The notes under the pieces are model-generated. The model did not search any database. It was not told the origin of the DNA and saw only the letters and a list, made by a program, of their open reading frames with translations. From Gammaproteobacteria bacterium (GTDB lineage Bacteria; Pseudomonadota; Gammaproteobacteria; GRL18), in contig JANELJ010000132.1 of NCBI GenBank assembly GCA_024511395.1, positions 1 to 6,292 of the forward strand: a stretch of DNA of 6,292 nucleotides, written 5' to 3'. Positions 1-6,237 of the stretch are shown here, in pieces (position 1 is the first letter of the stretch; each line of letters opens with the position of its first letter). Position numbers and translations under genes: made by a program.

Positions 1-19
1 GCTGTTTCTCTGGCTTCAT
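1..19 (-). CDS. Transposase, IS5-like, N-terminal fragment (left copy)
   Basis: The minus strand carries an ATG at 19-17 followed by codons for M-K-P-E-K-Q before the window ends. These residues are identical to the first six of the right-hand copy at 6238, where more of the protein is visible. The gene continues leftwards out of the window. On its own this stub would not be callable; the call depends on the matching right copy. Transcription points away from ilvD, so the transposase and ilvD share a strand, and weak termination after ilvD would let ilvD transcripts enter it. Confidence 0.65.
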
Positions 20-29
20 TCTGGTCTGG

Positions 30-76
30 AAATTTGCAAGGTAATAAGGCTTATTTTACCAAAAACCTGCAAATTT
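30..76. repeat. 47-bp interrupted dyad in the transposase leader (left copy)
   Basis: Outer arms AAATTTGCA (30-38) and TGCAAATTT (68-76) are perfect inverted repeats. Inside them GGTAA (40-44) faces TTACC (56-60), and AATAAG (43-48) faces CTTATT (50-55). The structure lies 10 bases upstream of the transposase start codon and is identical in the right copy, although the surrounding leader has diverged. In RNA it could fold into a long hairpin near the ribosome entry site. A role in limiting transposase translation, or a protein binding site, is inference. Confidence 0.6.
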
Positions 77-83
77 AACACCC

Positions 84-113
84 ATAATTCGCCAATATTT
101 CCTTATAAATCAA
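84..113 (-). promoter_or_regulatory. Candidate transposase promoter (left copy)
   Basis: On the minus strand, TTGATT (113-108) and AATTAT (89-84) form a possible -35/-10 pair with an 18-base spacer, directed at the transposase. The boxes are identical in the right copy, while bases just outside them (83, 90, 115) differ. The -10 matches the sigma-70 consensus at only 4 of 6 positions, so this is a weak prediction. Confidence 0.3.
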
Positions 114-165
114 TGTGCTATAATTTATTCAGGTCGGACTATTTAGCAAGTGTGGCAGAAATCAC

Positions 166-200
166 AAAAAGTGCAAGTGCCTGAAAAGCCTAGAACTTGC
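166..200 (-). terminator. Possible weak intrinsic terminator after ilvD
   Basis: Reading the minus strand, GCAAGT (200-195) can pair with ACTTGC (178-173) across a 16-base loop, and a run of five T follows at 170-166. The stem is only six base pairs and its first arm overlaps the last ilvD codons. It is the only terminator-like structure I see between ilvD and the insertion sequence. Termination here may be incomplete. Confidence 0.3.
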
Positions 201-2046
201 GTTTTAACTGAGAGACATCCCGTACTGCCCCCCTGGACGCAGACGTGGTCATTGTAGCATAGGCCTGCAGAGCCTGGCTGACATGACGCTCCCGCTCAGC
301 AGGCTGCCAGGCTTTATCACCACTGGCCTCCATAGCCGCACGACGCTGCTGCAGTTGTTTATCACTGAGTTTGACACCAATTTTACGGTTAGGGATATCA
401 ATCTCAATGATATCACCTTCTTCAATCAGACCAATGGCTCCGCCTTCCGCTGCTTCAGGCGAAGCATGACCAATAGACAGACCTGAAGTACCACCAGAAA
501 AACGTCCATCCGTTAATAAGGCACAAACCTTACCCAGCCCTTTAGACTTCAGATAACTGGTAGGATAAAGCATTTCCTGCATACCAGGTCCACCACGTGG
601 ACCTTCGTAACGAATAATAACAACATCACCGGCCTTAATCTGATCATCTAGGATAGCCGCTACTGCAGAATCCTGACTTTCAAAAATACGGGCAGGGCCG
701 CTAAAGCATAAGATGGACTCATCCACACCGGCAGTTTTAACCACACAGCCGTCCACAGCAATATTACCGTAAAGCACCGCCAGACCGCCATCCTGACTAT
801 AGGCATGTTCCTTATCACGAATACAACCTTCAGCACGGTCCTCATCCAGATCGGCCCAGCGCTTGTCCTGACTGAAGGCCACCTGGGTAGGCACACCGCC
901 GGGACCGGTGCGGAACATTTCACGCACAGCACTGTCATTGGATACAGCAATGTCATAATGTTTAATGGCATCAGCCATAGTGTCACTGTGGATCATTTTT
1001 ACATCCGTATTAAGCAGGCCAGCACGGGATAATTCTCCTAAAATAGCCATAACACCGCCGGCACGATGGACATCTTCCATATGATATTTCTGGGTGCTGG
1101 GCGCCACTTTACATAAATTAGGCACTTTTCTGGATAAACGGTCAATATCATCCATAGTAAAATTCACTTTACCTTCCTGAGCGGCCGCCAGCAGGTGCAA
1201 AATAGTATTAGTAGAACCGCCCATAGCAATATCCAGACTCATGGCATTTTCAAAAGCCTTGAAACTGGCAATATTTCTGGGCAGTACAGAGTCATCGTCC
1301 TGTTCATAATAACGTTTAGCCAGATCCACAATGCTCCGACCGGCCTCTAGGAATAATTCCTTACGATCCACATGAGTAGCCAGCAGGGAGCCATTGCCTG
1401 GCAAAGACAAACCCAGAGCTTCAGTCAGGCAGTTCATAGAGTTAGCGGTAAACATACCGGAGCAGGAACCGCAGGTTGGGCAGGCTGAACGCTCCATAAT
1501 ATCTGTATCTTCATCACTGACCTTATCATCCACAGCCGACACCATGGCATCCACCAGATCCAGATGTACTTCATGCCCATGCAGGACAACTTTACCAGAT
1601 TCCATGGGCCCGCCGGATACAAAAATCACCGGTATATTCAGTCTTAAAGCGGCATTAAGCATTCCGGGGGTAATCTTATCGCAGTTGGAAATACACACCA
1701 GTGCATCCGCACAATGAGCATTGCACATATATTCCACTGCATCGGATATTACTTCTCTGGACGGCAGGCTGTACAGCATACCGTCATGTCCCATGGCAAT
1801 ACCATCATCCACCGCAATAGTATTAAATTCTTTAGCCACCCCACCGGCTTTTTCAATTTCCCGAGCCACCAGCTGCCCCATATCTTTTAAATGCACATGA
1901 CCGGGTACAAACTGGGTAAAGGAATTGGCAATAGCAATAATCGGTTTCTGAAAATCATCATCTTTCATACCCGTGGCACGCCATAAAGCCCGGGCGCCCG
2001 CCATATTCCTTCCGGCAGTAGTGGTTCTTGAACGATATTGAGGCAT
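190..2046 (-). CDS. ilvD: Dihydroxy-acid dehydratase
   Basis: IlvD dehydrates 2,3-dihydroxy-isovalerate and 2,3-dihydroxy-3-methylvalerate to the 2-keto acids that lead to valine, isoleucine, leucine and pantothenate. It is a cytoplasmic iron-sulfur, Mg-dependent enzyme. The 618 residues are close to the 616 of E. coli, and the expected ligands fall at the same numbers as I recall for that enzyme: D80/D81, C122-D123-K124 in [10 protein letters not shown]195 in CGSCSGMF, E491 in GMQEML, and S517 in DGRFSGG. The family also includes sugar-acid dehydratases, but the length and near-complete motif agreement favour true IlvD. The ATG start has an AAGGAA ribosome site at 2057-2052 with good spacing. 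No ilvGMEDA-type partners are adjacent; the upstream neighbour on the same strand is a sodium symporter 162 bases away. The frame is intact and ends in TAG. Confidence 0.97.
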   Translation of the reverse strand: MPQYRSRTTTAGRNMAGARALWRATGMKDDDFQKPIIAIANSFTQFVPGHVHLKDMGQLVAREIEKAGGVAKEFNTIAVDDGIAMGHDGMLYSLPSREVISDAVEYMCNAHCADALVCISNCDKITPGMLNAALRLNIPVIFVSGGPMESGKVVLHGHEVHLDLVDAMVSAVDDKVSDEDTDIMERSACPTCGSCSGMFTANSMNCLTEALGLSLPGNGSLLATHVDRKELFLEAGRSIVDLAKRYYEQDDDSVLPRNIASFKAFENAMSLDIAMGGSTNTILHLLAAAQEGKVNFTMDDIDRLSRKVPNLCKVAPSTQKYHMEDVHRAGGVMAILGELSRAGLLNTDVKMIHSDTMADAIKHYDIAVSNDSAVREMFRTGPGGVPTQVAFSQDKRWADLDEDRAEGCIRDKEHAYSQDGGLAVLYGNIAVDGCVVKTAGVDESILCFSGPARIFESQDSAVAAILDDQIKAGDVVIIRYEGPRGGPGMQEMLYPTSYLKSKGLGKVCALLTDGRFSGGTSGLSIGHASPEAAEGGAIGLIEEGDIIEIDIPNRKIGVKLSDKQLQQRRAAMEASGDKAWQPAERERHVSQALQAYATMTTSASRGAVRDVSQLKRKF

Positions 2047-2092
2047 AAGAATTCCTTGAAAAAGTCGGCTTAGGTTATTTAGAAAGTCTTAT

Positions 2093-2121
2093 ATTATATT
2101 CTCTTAACATTAATAAAAACA
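2093..2121 (-). promoter_or_regulatory. Candidate ilvD promoter
   Basis: On the minus strand a perfect TATAAT (2098-2093) lies about 47 bases before the ilvD start codon. At 17-base spacing the -35 is a poor TGTTTT (2121-2116). The surroundings are very AT-rich, so a chance TATAAT is possible. The 162-base gap after the symporter gene makes an independent ilvD promoter plausible. Confidence 0.4.
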
Positions 2122-2136
2122 GTCATGGATAATGTT

Positions 2137-2196
2137 ATGGATATAGAGCAAAAAAATAGTTTTAATAATTCATATTAAGACAGAATCTATATCCAT
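2137..2196. repeat. 11-bp inverted repeat between the symporter gene and ilvD
   Basis: ATGGATATAGA (2137-2147) and TCTATATCCAT (2186-2196) are perfect inverted repeats 38 bases apart. A further direct copy of the core ATGGATA starts at 2125, giving two direct and one inverted copy within 72 bases. No T-run follows the arms on the minus strand, so it is not a standard intrinsic terminator for the symporter gene. It lies just upstream of the candidate ilvD promoter and could be a regulator binding array or an RNA stem. Function is unknown. Confidence 0.5.
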
Positions 2197-2208
2197 CAAA
2201 CGCATTGC

Positions 2209-3765
2209 TTATCCCTTAGAGCTCCAGACGGAAAATTCACTTACATCCCGTTTAGCAGTAAAAATAAAGCTGGCAACAATAAAGCCACTGAAAAACATCA
2301 ACAGGTTACCAATAATTGCGGTATAGTACAGATCAAAGGGTAAATTCCAGCCCGTAGGCAACAGGCCTTTTTTAGCCAGAATTGTCCATAAGGTAAATAA
2401 TGCAGTTAAAATCAACCCAACCCAGATGGCTCTGGCATCTCCCCGAACCGTAAAGAAACCCAATAAGTAAATTCCCAGAACACCACCGGAAACCAGAGAG
2501 ACCAGTATGGTTGCAGTATCCTGCAGGGTTTTGGTCTGGGCATCCATTAATACAATGGCACCAATAATCATTAGCACCGAAGTCAGGGTCGCAATTAATT
2601 TGGCCACCATTAAATAATGTTTATCCGTTTTTTCTGTTCTGGAAAATCGGCGGTAAATATCCACAATTGAAACCGTGGAAATTGCATTAATACTGGAGTC
2701 CAGTGAAGATATGGCTGCAGCCAGGGCTGCGGCAATAACGATTCCGGCCACACCGGATGGTAAATAATTGTTAATAAAATAAGGCAGGATCTGCTCCGCT
2801 TTGCGCTCTCCGTTTAATATTTCGGCCGCAGTTTCAGTTGGAAACACCTGAAAAAACACATACAGTGCCGTTCCCAGAAACATATAAAAAGCCCAGATGA
2901 GTAAACTGGAAAAAGCACAGATAAACATAGCTTTTCTAGCTTCATGGTCACTTCTGGATGCACAAAAACGCTGCACTGTATTCTGATTACCGGAATATTC
3001 TGTCAGCCAGGCCGTCAGACCAAGGAGCAGCATCATTAAACCTGTTTTTTCCTGCAGGGAAAAACTCCAGTCTACCGGAGTTAAGTGACCATTTTTAAGT
3101 TCTGCAAACGTCAGTTTGCCATGCTCACTGGCCACTGAGAAAATCTGTTCGAGACCACCGGGCAGGCTAACAACAATCACTGACAGACAGACAATACCAC
3201 CCAGTACCAGAACAATAGTCTGCAGCACATCAGTCCAGATCACTGCATCAATACCGCCCACTATGGTATAAACAGCCACAAATACACCGCCCAGAATAAT
3301 GGACATTTCAGCACTTAAACCGGTCAGTTCATGAATAAGTAATGACAGTAAATAAAGTATTAAGCTGATTCGTACCAGCTGACCAAAAATAAAAGTAACA
3401 GCACCATAAACACGGATGGAAGGCCCAAAACGGTACTCCAGATATTCATAAGCGGTAATGGTATTACCACGACGGAAAAAAGGCAGAAAAACATAGGCTG
3501 CAATAAACACCACAACCGGCAGCATCAGGTTAGGCAGATAACGCAGCCAGGCCGTTTTATAGGCGTCACCAGGGTAGGCCAGAAAAGTAATAGAACTGAT
3601 GGATGTGCCCACCAGACTCAGGCCAATGGCCCAGCCTGAAAAAGAACGTCCTCCTACAAAATATTCTTCCGTACTGGTGTTTTTTTTAGAAAAGTACAGG
3701 CCGATCCCCATAACAACCAGTAAATACCCCAGCAGGGCCAGACTATCAGCAAAGGATAATGACAT
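2209..3765 (-). CDS. Sodium:solute symporter (SSS family), substrate unknown
   Basis: This inner-membrane carrier would use the sodium gradient to import a small solute. It has 518 residues, mostly hydrophobic stretches consistent with about 13 membrane helices. Family motifs appear in order: SSITF (57-61), AYEYLEYRFG (105-114), GGIDAVIWTDVLQ (170-182), NQNTVQRF (260-267), and AAAISSLDSSINAIS (349-363). By alignment from memory, S353/S354 match the Na2-site serines of vSGLT and SiaT. D179 matches an aspartate of the second SiaT sodium site, and R132 falls where SiaT has its sialic-acid carboxylate arginine. One serine of that second site appears replaced by D356. These similarities suggest a SiaT/SGLT-like carrier but do not prove sialic acid as substrate; no catabolic genes adjoin it. 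The start is ATG at 3765 with a weak GAGAG ribosome site only three bases upstream. The gene runs divergently from argA, and the frame is intact. Confidence 0.9.
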   Translation of the reverse strand: MSLSFADSLALLGYLLVVMGIGLYFSKKNTSTEEYFVGGRSFSGWAIGLSLVGTSISSITFLAYPGDAYKTAWLRYLPNLMLPVVVFIAAYVFLPFFRRGNTITAYEYLEYRFGPSIRVYGAVTFIFGQLVRISLILYLLSLLIHELTGLSAEMSIILGGVFVAVYTIVGGIDAVIWTDVLQTIVLVLGGIVCLSVIVVSLPGGLEQIFSVASEHGKLTFAELKNGHLTPVDWSFSLQEKTGLMMLLLGLTAWLTEYSGNQNTVQRFCASRSDHEARKAMFICAFSSLLIWAFYMFLGTALYVFFQVFPTETAAEILNGERKAEQILPYFINNYLPSGVAGIVIAAALAAAISSLDSSINAISTVSIVDIYRRFSRTEKTDKHYLMVAKLIATLTSVLMIIGAIVLMDAQTKTLQDTATILVSLVSGGVLGIYLLGFFTVRGDARAIWVGLILTALFTLWTILAKKGLLPTGWNLPFDLYYTAIIGNLLMFFSGFIVASFIFTAKRDVSEFSVWSSKG

Positions 3766-3815
3766 AAGCTCTCAATTTTAAACCGGTTAATAATTAAAGT
3801 ATGGCTGTACCTGTA

Positions 3816-3825
3816 ACAGATCTGT
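3816..3825. promoter_or_regulatory. GATC-centred palindrome ACAGATCTGT
   Basis: This perfect 10-bp palindrome lies near the middle of the divergent gap, about 40 bases upstream of the candidate argA -10 box. Its centre is GATC (3819-3822), the sequence methylated by Dam, which is encoded downstream in the same likely operon. It is the only GATC in the gap. A methylation-sensitive regulator site is possible but is inference; a 10-bp palindrome can also occur by chance. Confidence 0.35.
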
Positions 3826-3863
3826 CTAAATTTAAATGAAACAGCACAATCACACCATAAACT

Positions 3864-3872
3864 TGTTATAAT
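3864..3872 (+). promoter_or_regulatory. Extended -10 promoter for argA-dam
   Basis: TGTTATAAT combines a perfect TATAAT (3867-3872) with an upstream TG one base away, the extended -10 arrangement that can work without a good -35. No recognisable -35 occurs at normal spacing. Transcription would begin near 3879, giving a leader of roughly 23 bases before the argA ATG. That leader has no Shine-Dalgarno sequence. Confidence 0.55.
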
Positions 3873-3901
3873 TCTTTTACTTAAACGCTATTATATTCAA
3901 C

Positions 3902-5245
3902 ATGAACCCGGACAATTCTAACATAAATACCACAGCCAGCTCAGATATTGATTTTGTAAACTGGTTTCGCAATGCGGCTCCTTATATCAATGCCTTTCAT
4001 GGTAAAACCTTTGTGATTTATTTTAGCGGCAATGTCCTAGCTGATAATGAATTCCCTTCTCTGGTTCATGATATTACCCTGTTAAATTCACTGGGGGTCA
4101 AACTGGTACTGGTGCATGGTGCCCGCAGTCAGATTGAAAAAAGACTCAATTCCCAGAATATTCAGTCACATTTTTCTCAGGGATTACGGGTAACAGACAG
4201 TGAAACCATGCAGGTCATTAAAGAAGCTTCCGGCTGTATTCGCCTCAATATTGAAGGCTTGTTTACCACCAGTTTACGCTACACTCCAATGGCCGGTTCG
4301 CGTATCAATATCGTATCGGGTAATTTTACCATTGCCAAACCCAAGGGTATTATTGACGGTGTGGATTTTCAACATACCGGTGAGATCCGGCGTATTGATA
4401 CAGACTCTGTTTATAATGCTCTTAATGCCGGTGATGTTATTTTAATGTCTCCGGTCGGCTACTCACCCACCTGTGAGATTTTCAATATAAACGGTGAAGA
4501 TCTGGCCACAGAAAGCTCCGTTGCCCTAAAAGCCGACAAACTCATTTTTATTGATGACATTAACGGCATCAAAAACTCTGATGGACAACTGATTAATGAA
4601 TTAACCGGTCAGGATTTAAAACAACTGCTTAAAGATAATACCCATTTGCCGGATGAACTTAAACGTCATTATCAGCGTATTATTTATGCCAGTGAGTCCG
4701 GGGTTAAACGGGTACATATTATTGACCGTAATATAGAAGGTGCCTTATTACTGGAACTGTTTACCCAAAATGGCATAGGCACCTTAATCAGCACCGATCA
4801 GCTGGAAGATATCCGCCTGGCCAGTATTGAAGATGTTAATGGTATTATTGAGCTGATTTCACCGCTGGAAGAGACCGGATTATTAGTAAAACGATCCAGA
4901 GAGCGGCTCGAAACTGAAATTGAAAATTTTTATATTATTAAACGGGAAAATTCCATTATTGGCTGTGGAGCACTTTATCCTTTTAATAAAGAACAGGCTG
5001 AACTGGCCTGTATGGCCATTGCACCGGAATACCAGTCTCAGGGGCGTGGTGATAAACTCTTTAACCATATCTGTATGTGTGCCAGAAAATCCGGTCTTAA
5101 GGAATTATTTGTACTAACCACACAGGCAACTCACTGGTTTATTGAGCATGGTTTTAAAAAAGGCAGCCTGAAAGATTTACCCAGTGAAAAACAGGCACTG
5201 TATAACTATCAGCGTAATTCTGCTGTATTTATAAAAGAGCTTTAA
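3902..5245 (+). CDS. argA: N-acetylglutamate synthase (amino-acid acetyltransferase)
   Basis: ArgA transfers acetyl from acetyl-CoA to glutamate, the first step of arginine synthesis, and is classically inhibited by arginine. The 447 residues compare with 443 in E. coli and show the same two-domain plan. An amino-acid-kinase-like domain (about residues 30-270) contains PYINAFHGKTFVI, HGAR (72-75), RVTD (96-99), and INIVSGNF. A GNAT acetyltransferase domain (about 300-447) contains the acetyl-CoA loop QSQGRG (378-383), FVLTT (403-407), HWFIEHGF and the terminal YNYQRNS (434-440). The N-terminal glycine loop reads SGN (42-44) where I recall GGE in E. coli ArgA. The first ATG gives the best N-terminal fit, but the bases before it hold no ribosome site. 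The gene is divergent from the symporter gene and its stop directly abuts dam. Confidence 0.96.
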   Translation: MNPDNSNINTTASSDIDFVNWFRNAAPYINAFHGKTFVIYFSGNVLADNEFPSLVHDITLLNSLGVKLVLVHGARSQIEKRLNSQNIQSHFSQGLRVTDSETMQVIKEASGCIRLNIEGLFTTSLRYTPMAGSRINIVSGNFTIAKPKGIIDGVDFQHTGEIRRIDTDSVYNALNAGDVILMSPVGYSPTCEIFNINGEDLATESSVALKADKLIFIDDINGIKNSDGQLINELTGQDLKQLLKDNTHLPDELKRHYQRIIYASESGVKRVHIIDRNIEGALLLELFTQNGIGTLISTDQLEDIRLASIEDVNGIIELISPLEETGLLVKRSRERLETEIENFYIIKRENSIIGCGALYPFNKEQAELACMAIAPEYQSQGRGDKLFNHICMCARKSGLKELFVLTTQATHWFIEHGFKKGSLKDLPSEKQALYNYQRNSAVFIKEL

Positions 5246-6100
5246 TTGTCTGTGAAACCTAATTCCAATAACTCAACCAGCAGCCGGAAAGAAAAAGTCA
5301 TCCAGCCTTTTTTAAAGTGGGCGGGAAATAAAAAAAGTATTATCCACAAGATAAAACCTCTGTTACCCGCTGGCAAAAGGCTTATTGAACCTTTTTGCGG
5401 ATCAGCCGCCGTATTTTTAAATACCAGCTATGAAAAGAATCTGATAGCAGACTGCAATGCTGATCTTATTAATATTTATCAGCAATTACAGAAAGACGGT
5501 CAGAAGTTTATAGATTATTGTGAAAAATATTTTATTCCTGAAAATAATTCTCCCGAAATATACTACCAGCTCAGAGAAAAATTCAATAACACCAGAAACA
5601 AAAAAGTACGCGCAGCTCTGTTTCTGTACTTAAATCGTCATGGCTATAATGGTCTGTGTCGCTATAATAAAAGTGGTGGTTTTAATGTACCCGTTGGACG
5701 ATACAAAAAAATTACCTTGCCTCGCTCAAGAATGCTTTATTTTATCCACCACGCTCAAAATGCTGAATTTATTATCAATGATTTTGAAACCAGTATTAGA
5801 GAATCCAGACAGGGTGATGTCATTTACTGCGATCCACCTTATGTAGCACTTAATGAGAGCAATACGTCTTTTCAATATGAAAAAAATGGTTTTAGCATGG
5901 AGCAGCAGGAGCAATTAGCCAAACTGGCTGAAAACGCCGCAAACCGGGGTATTCCAGTATTAATTTCCAATCATTTAACGGATTTCACACGTGAAACTTA
6001 TAAAAATGGAGAATTAACAGAATTTTCTGTTAGAAGAACAATAAGCTGTAAAGGTGACAAAAGAGTCAAGGCCAGAGAAGTACTCGCCCTATTTCAGTAA
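5246..6100 (+). CDS. dam: DNA adenine methylase, GATC-specific (Dam)
   Basis: Dam methylates the N6 of adenine in GATC and in gammaproteobacteria serves mismatch-repair strand choice, replication timing and gene control. The order of motifs is that of the alpha-class methylases: FLKWAGNK (22-29), the S-adenosylmethionine loop EPFCGSAAVF (48-57), LNRHGYNGLCRYN (129-141), and catalytic DPPY (196-199). With a constant offset of 15, residues known to read GATC in E. coli Dam are all kept: K24, Y134, N135, L137, R139 and P149. GATC specificity is therefore likely. The 284 residues include an extra Ser/Asn/Lys-rich N-terminal stretch. The start is TTG directly after the argA TAA, with AAAGAG (5234-5239) six bases upstream; GTG at 5252 is an alternative. 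No restriction partner is adjacent. Parts of the gene are visibly AT-richer than ilvD (17 G+C in 5521-5580 against 39 in 841-900, chosen extremes). No terminator follows. Confidence 0.95.
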   Translation: MSVKPNSNNSTSSRKEKVIQPFLKWAGNKKSIIHKIKPLLPAGKRLIEPFCGSAAVFLNTSYEKNLIADCNADLINIYQQLQKDGQKFIDYCEKYFIPENNSPEIYYQLREKFNNTRNKKVRAALFLYLNRHGYNGLCRYNKSGGFNVPVGRYKKITLPRSRMLYFIHHAQNAEFIINDFETSIRESRQGDVIYCDPPYVALNESNTSFQYEKNGFSMEQQEQLAKLAENAANRGIPVLISNHLTDFTRETYKNGELTEFSVRRTISCKGDKRVKAREVLALFQ

Positions 6101-6143
6101 CGATGGTTAGTTATTTAGCCCAACCTGAACAAATCACAACATA

Positions 6144-6173
6144 TTGATTTATAAGGAAATATTGGCAAATTAT
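6144..6173 (+). promoter_or_regulatory. Candidate transposase promoter (right copy)
   Basis: TTGATT (6144-6149) and AATTAT (6168-6173) with an 18-base spacer point towards the transposase. This is the exact counterpart of the left-copy site. Because dam has no visible terminator, dam transcripts may also run into this leader. Confidence 0.3.
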
Positions 6174-6180
6174 AGGTGTT

Positions 6181-6227
6181 AAATTTGCAGGTTTTTGGTA
6201 AAATAAGCCTTATTACCTTGCAAATTT
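6181..6227. repeat. 47-bp interrupted dyad in the transposase leader (right copy)
   Basis: This is the same structure as at 30-76, without a single base change: outer arms AAATTTGCA (6181-6189) and TGCAAATTT (6219-6227), with nested shorter arms inside. It ends 10 bases before the transposase ATG. In a transcript reading in from dam it would fold next to the transposase start region, where no clear Shine-Dalgarno sequence is seen. Confidence 0.6.
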
Positions 6228-6237
6228 CCAGACCAAA

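Larger units (their letters stand above)
1..141 (-). mobile_element. 5' end of an IS5-like insertion sequence, left copy (partial)
   Basis: This segment is an inverted copy of 6116-6256: position i pairs with 6257-i, and I count 131 identical positions of 141 with no gaps. Similarity falls off abruptly past 141 (and before 6116), which marks the inner end of the element. Read on the minus strand it begins near TAGTCCGACCTGAAT, followed by a leader of about 120 bases and the start of a transposase gene running off the window at base 1. The IS5-family assignment rests on the transposase N terminus visible in the right copy. The outer end, terminal inverted repeat pair and target duplication lie outside the window, so the element cannot be named or judged intact. 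Confidence 0.8.
3766..3901. promoter_or_regulatory. Divergent regulatory gap between the symporter gene and argA
   Basis: These 136 bases hold the promoters of two divergent units. They are AT-rich, with several short palindromes: AACCGGTT (3781-3788), ACAGATCTGT (3816-3825) and ATTTAAAT (3830-3837). I see no clear pair of ARG boxes (the ArgR consensus built on TGAAT and ATTCA half-sites). I also find no strong -35/-10 pair for the symporter direction. Confidence 0.6.

Noticed and set aside
283..1717. Several open frames of 60-110 codons opposite or overlapping ilvD
   Set aside because: They lie wholly inside ilvD, whose protein is fully conserved with catalytic residues in place; their translations show no recognisable domains and no ribosome sites support them.
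3766..3901. ARG boxes (ArgR operator) before argA
   Set aside because: Isolated ATTC and TGAA fragments occur, but no pair matches the TGAAT-ATTCA half-site arrangement well enough to claim a site.
5831..5834. GATC inside the codons for the Dam catalytic DPPY motif
   Set aside because: The codons GAT-CCA create a GATC by ordinary codon choice; GATC is scattered through the window and this is most likely chance.
4883..5914. Short frames within argA and dam on both strands
   Set aside because: They overlap well-supported ArgA and Dam coding sequence and encode low-complexity or unrecognisable peptides.
6101..6125. Hairpin terminator after dam
   Set aside because: GGTT (6105-6108) can pair with AACC (6122-6125), but the stem is four base pairs and no T-run follows.
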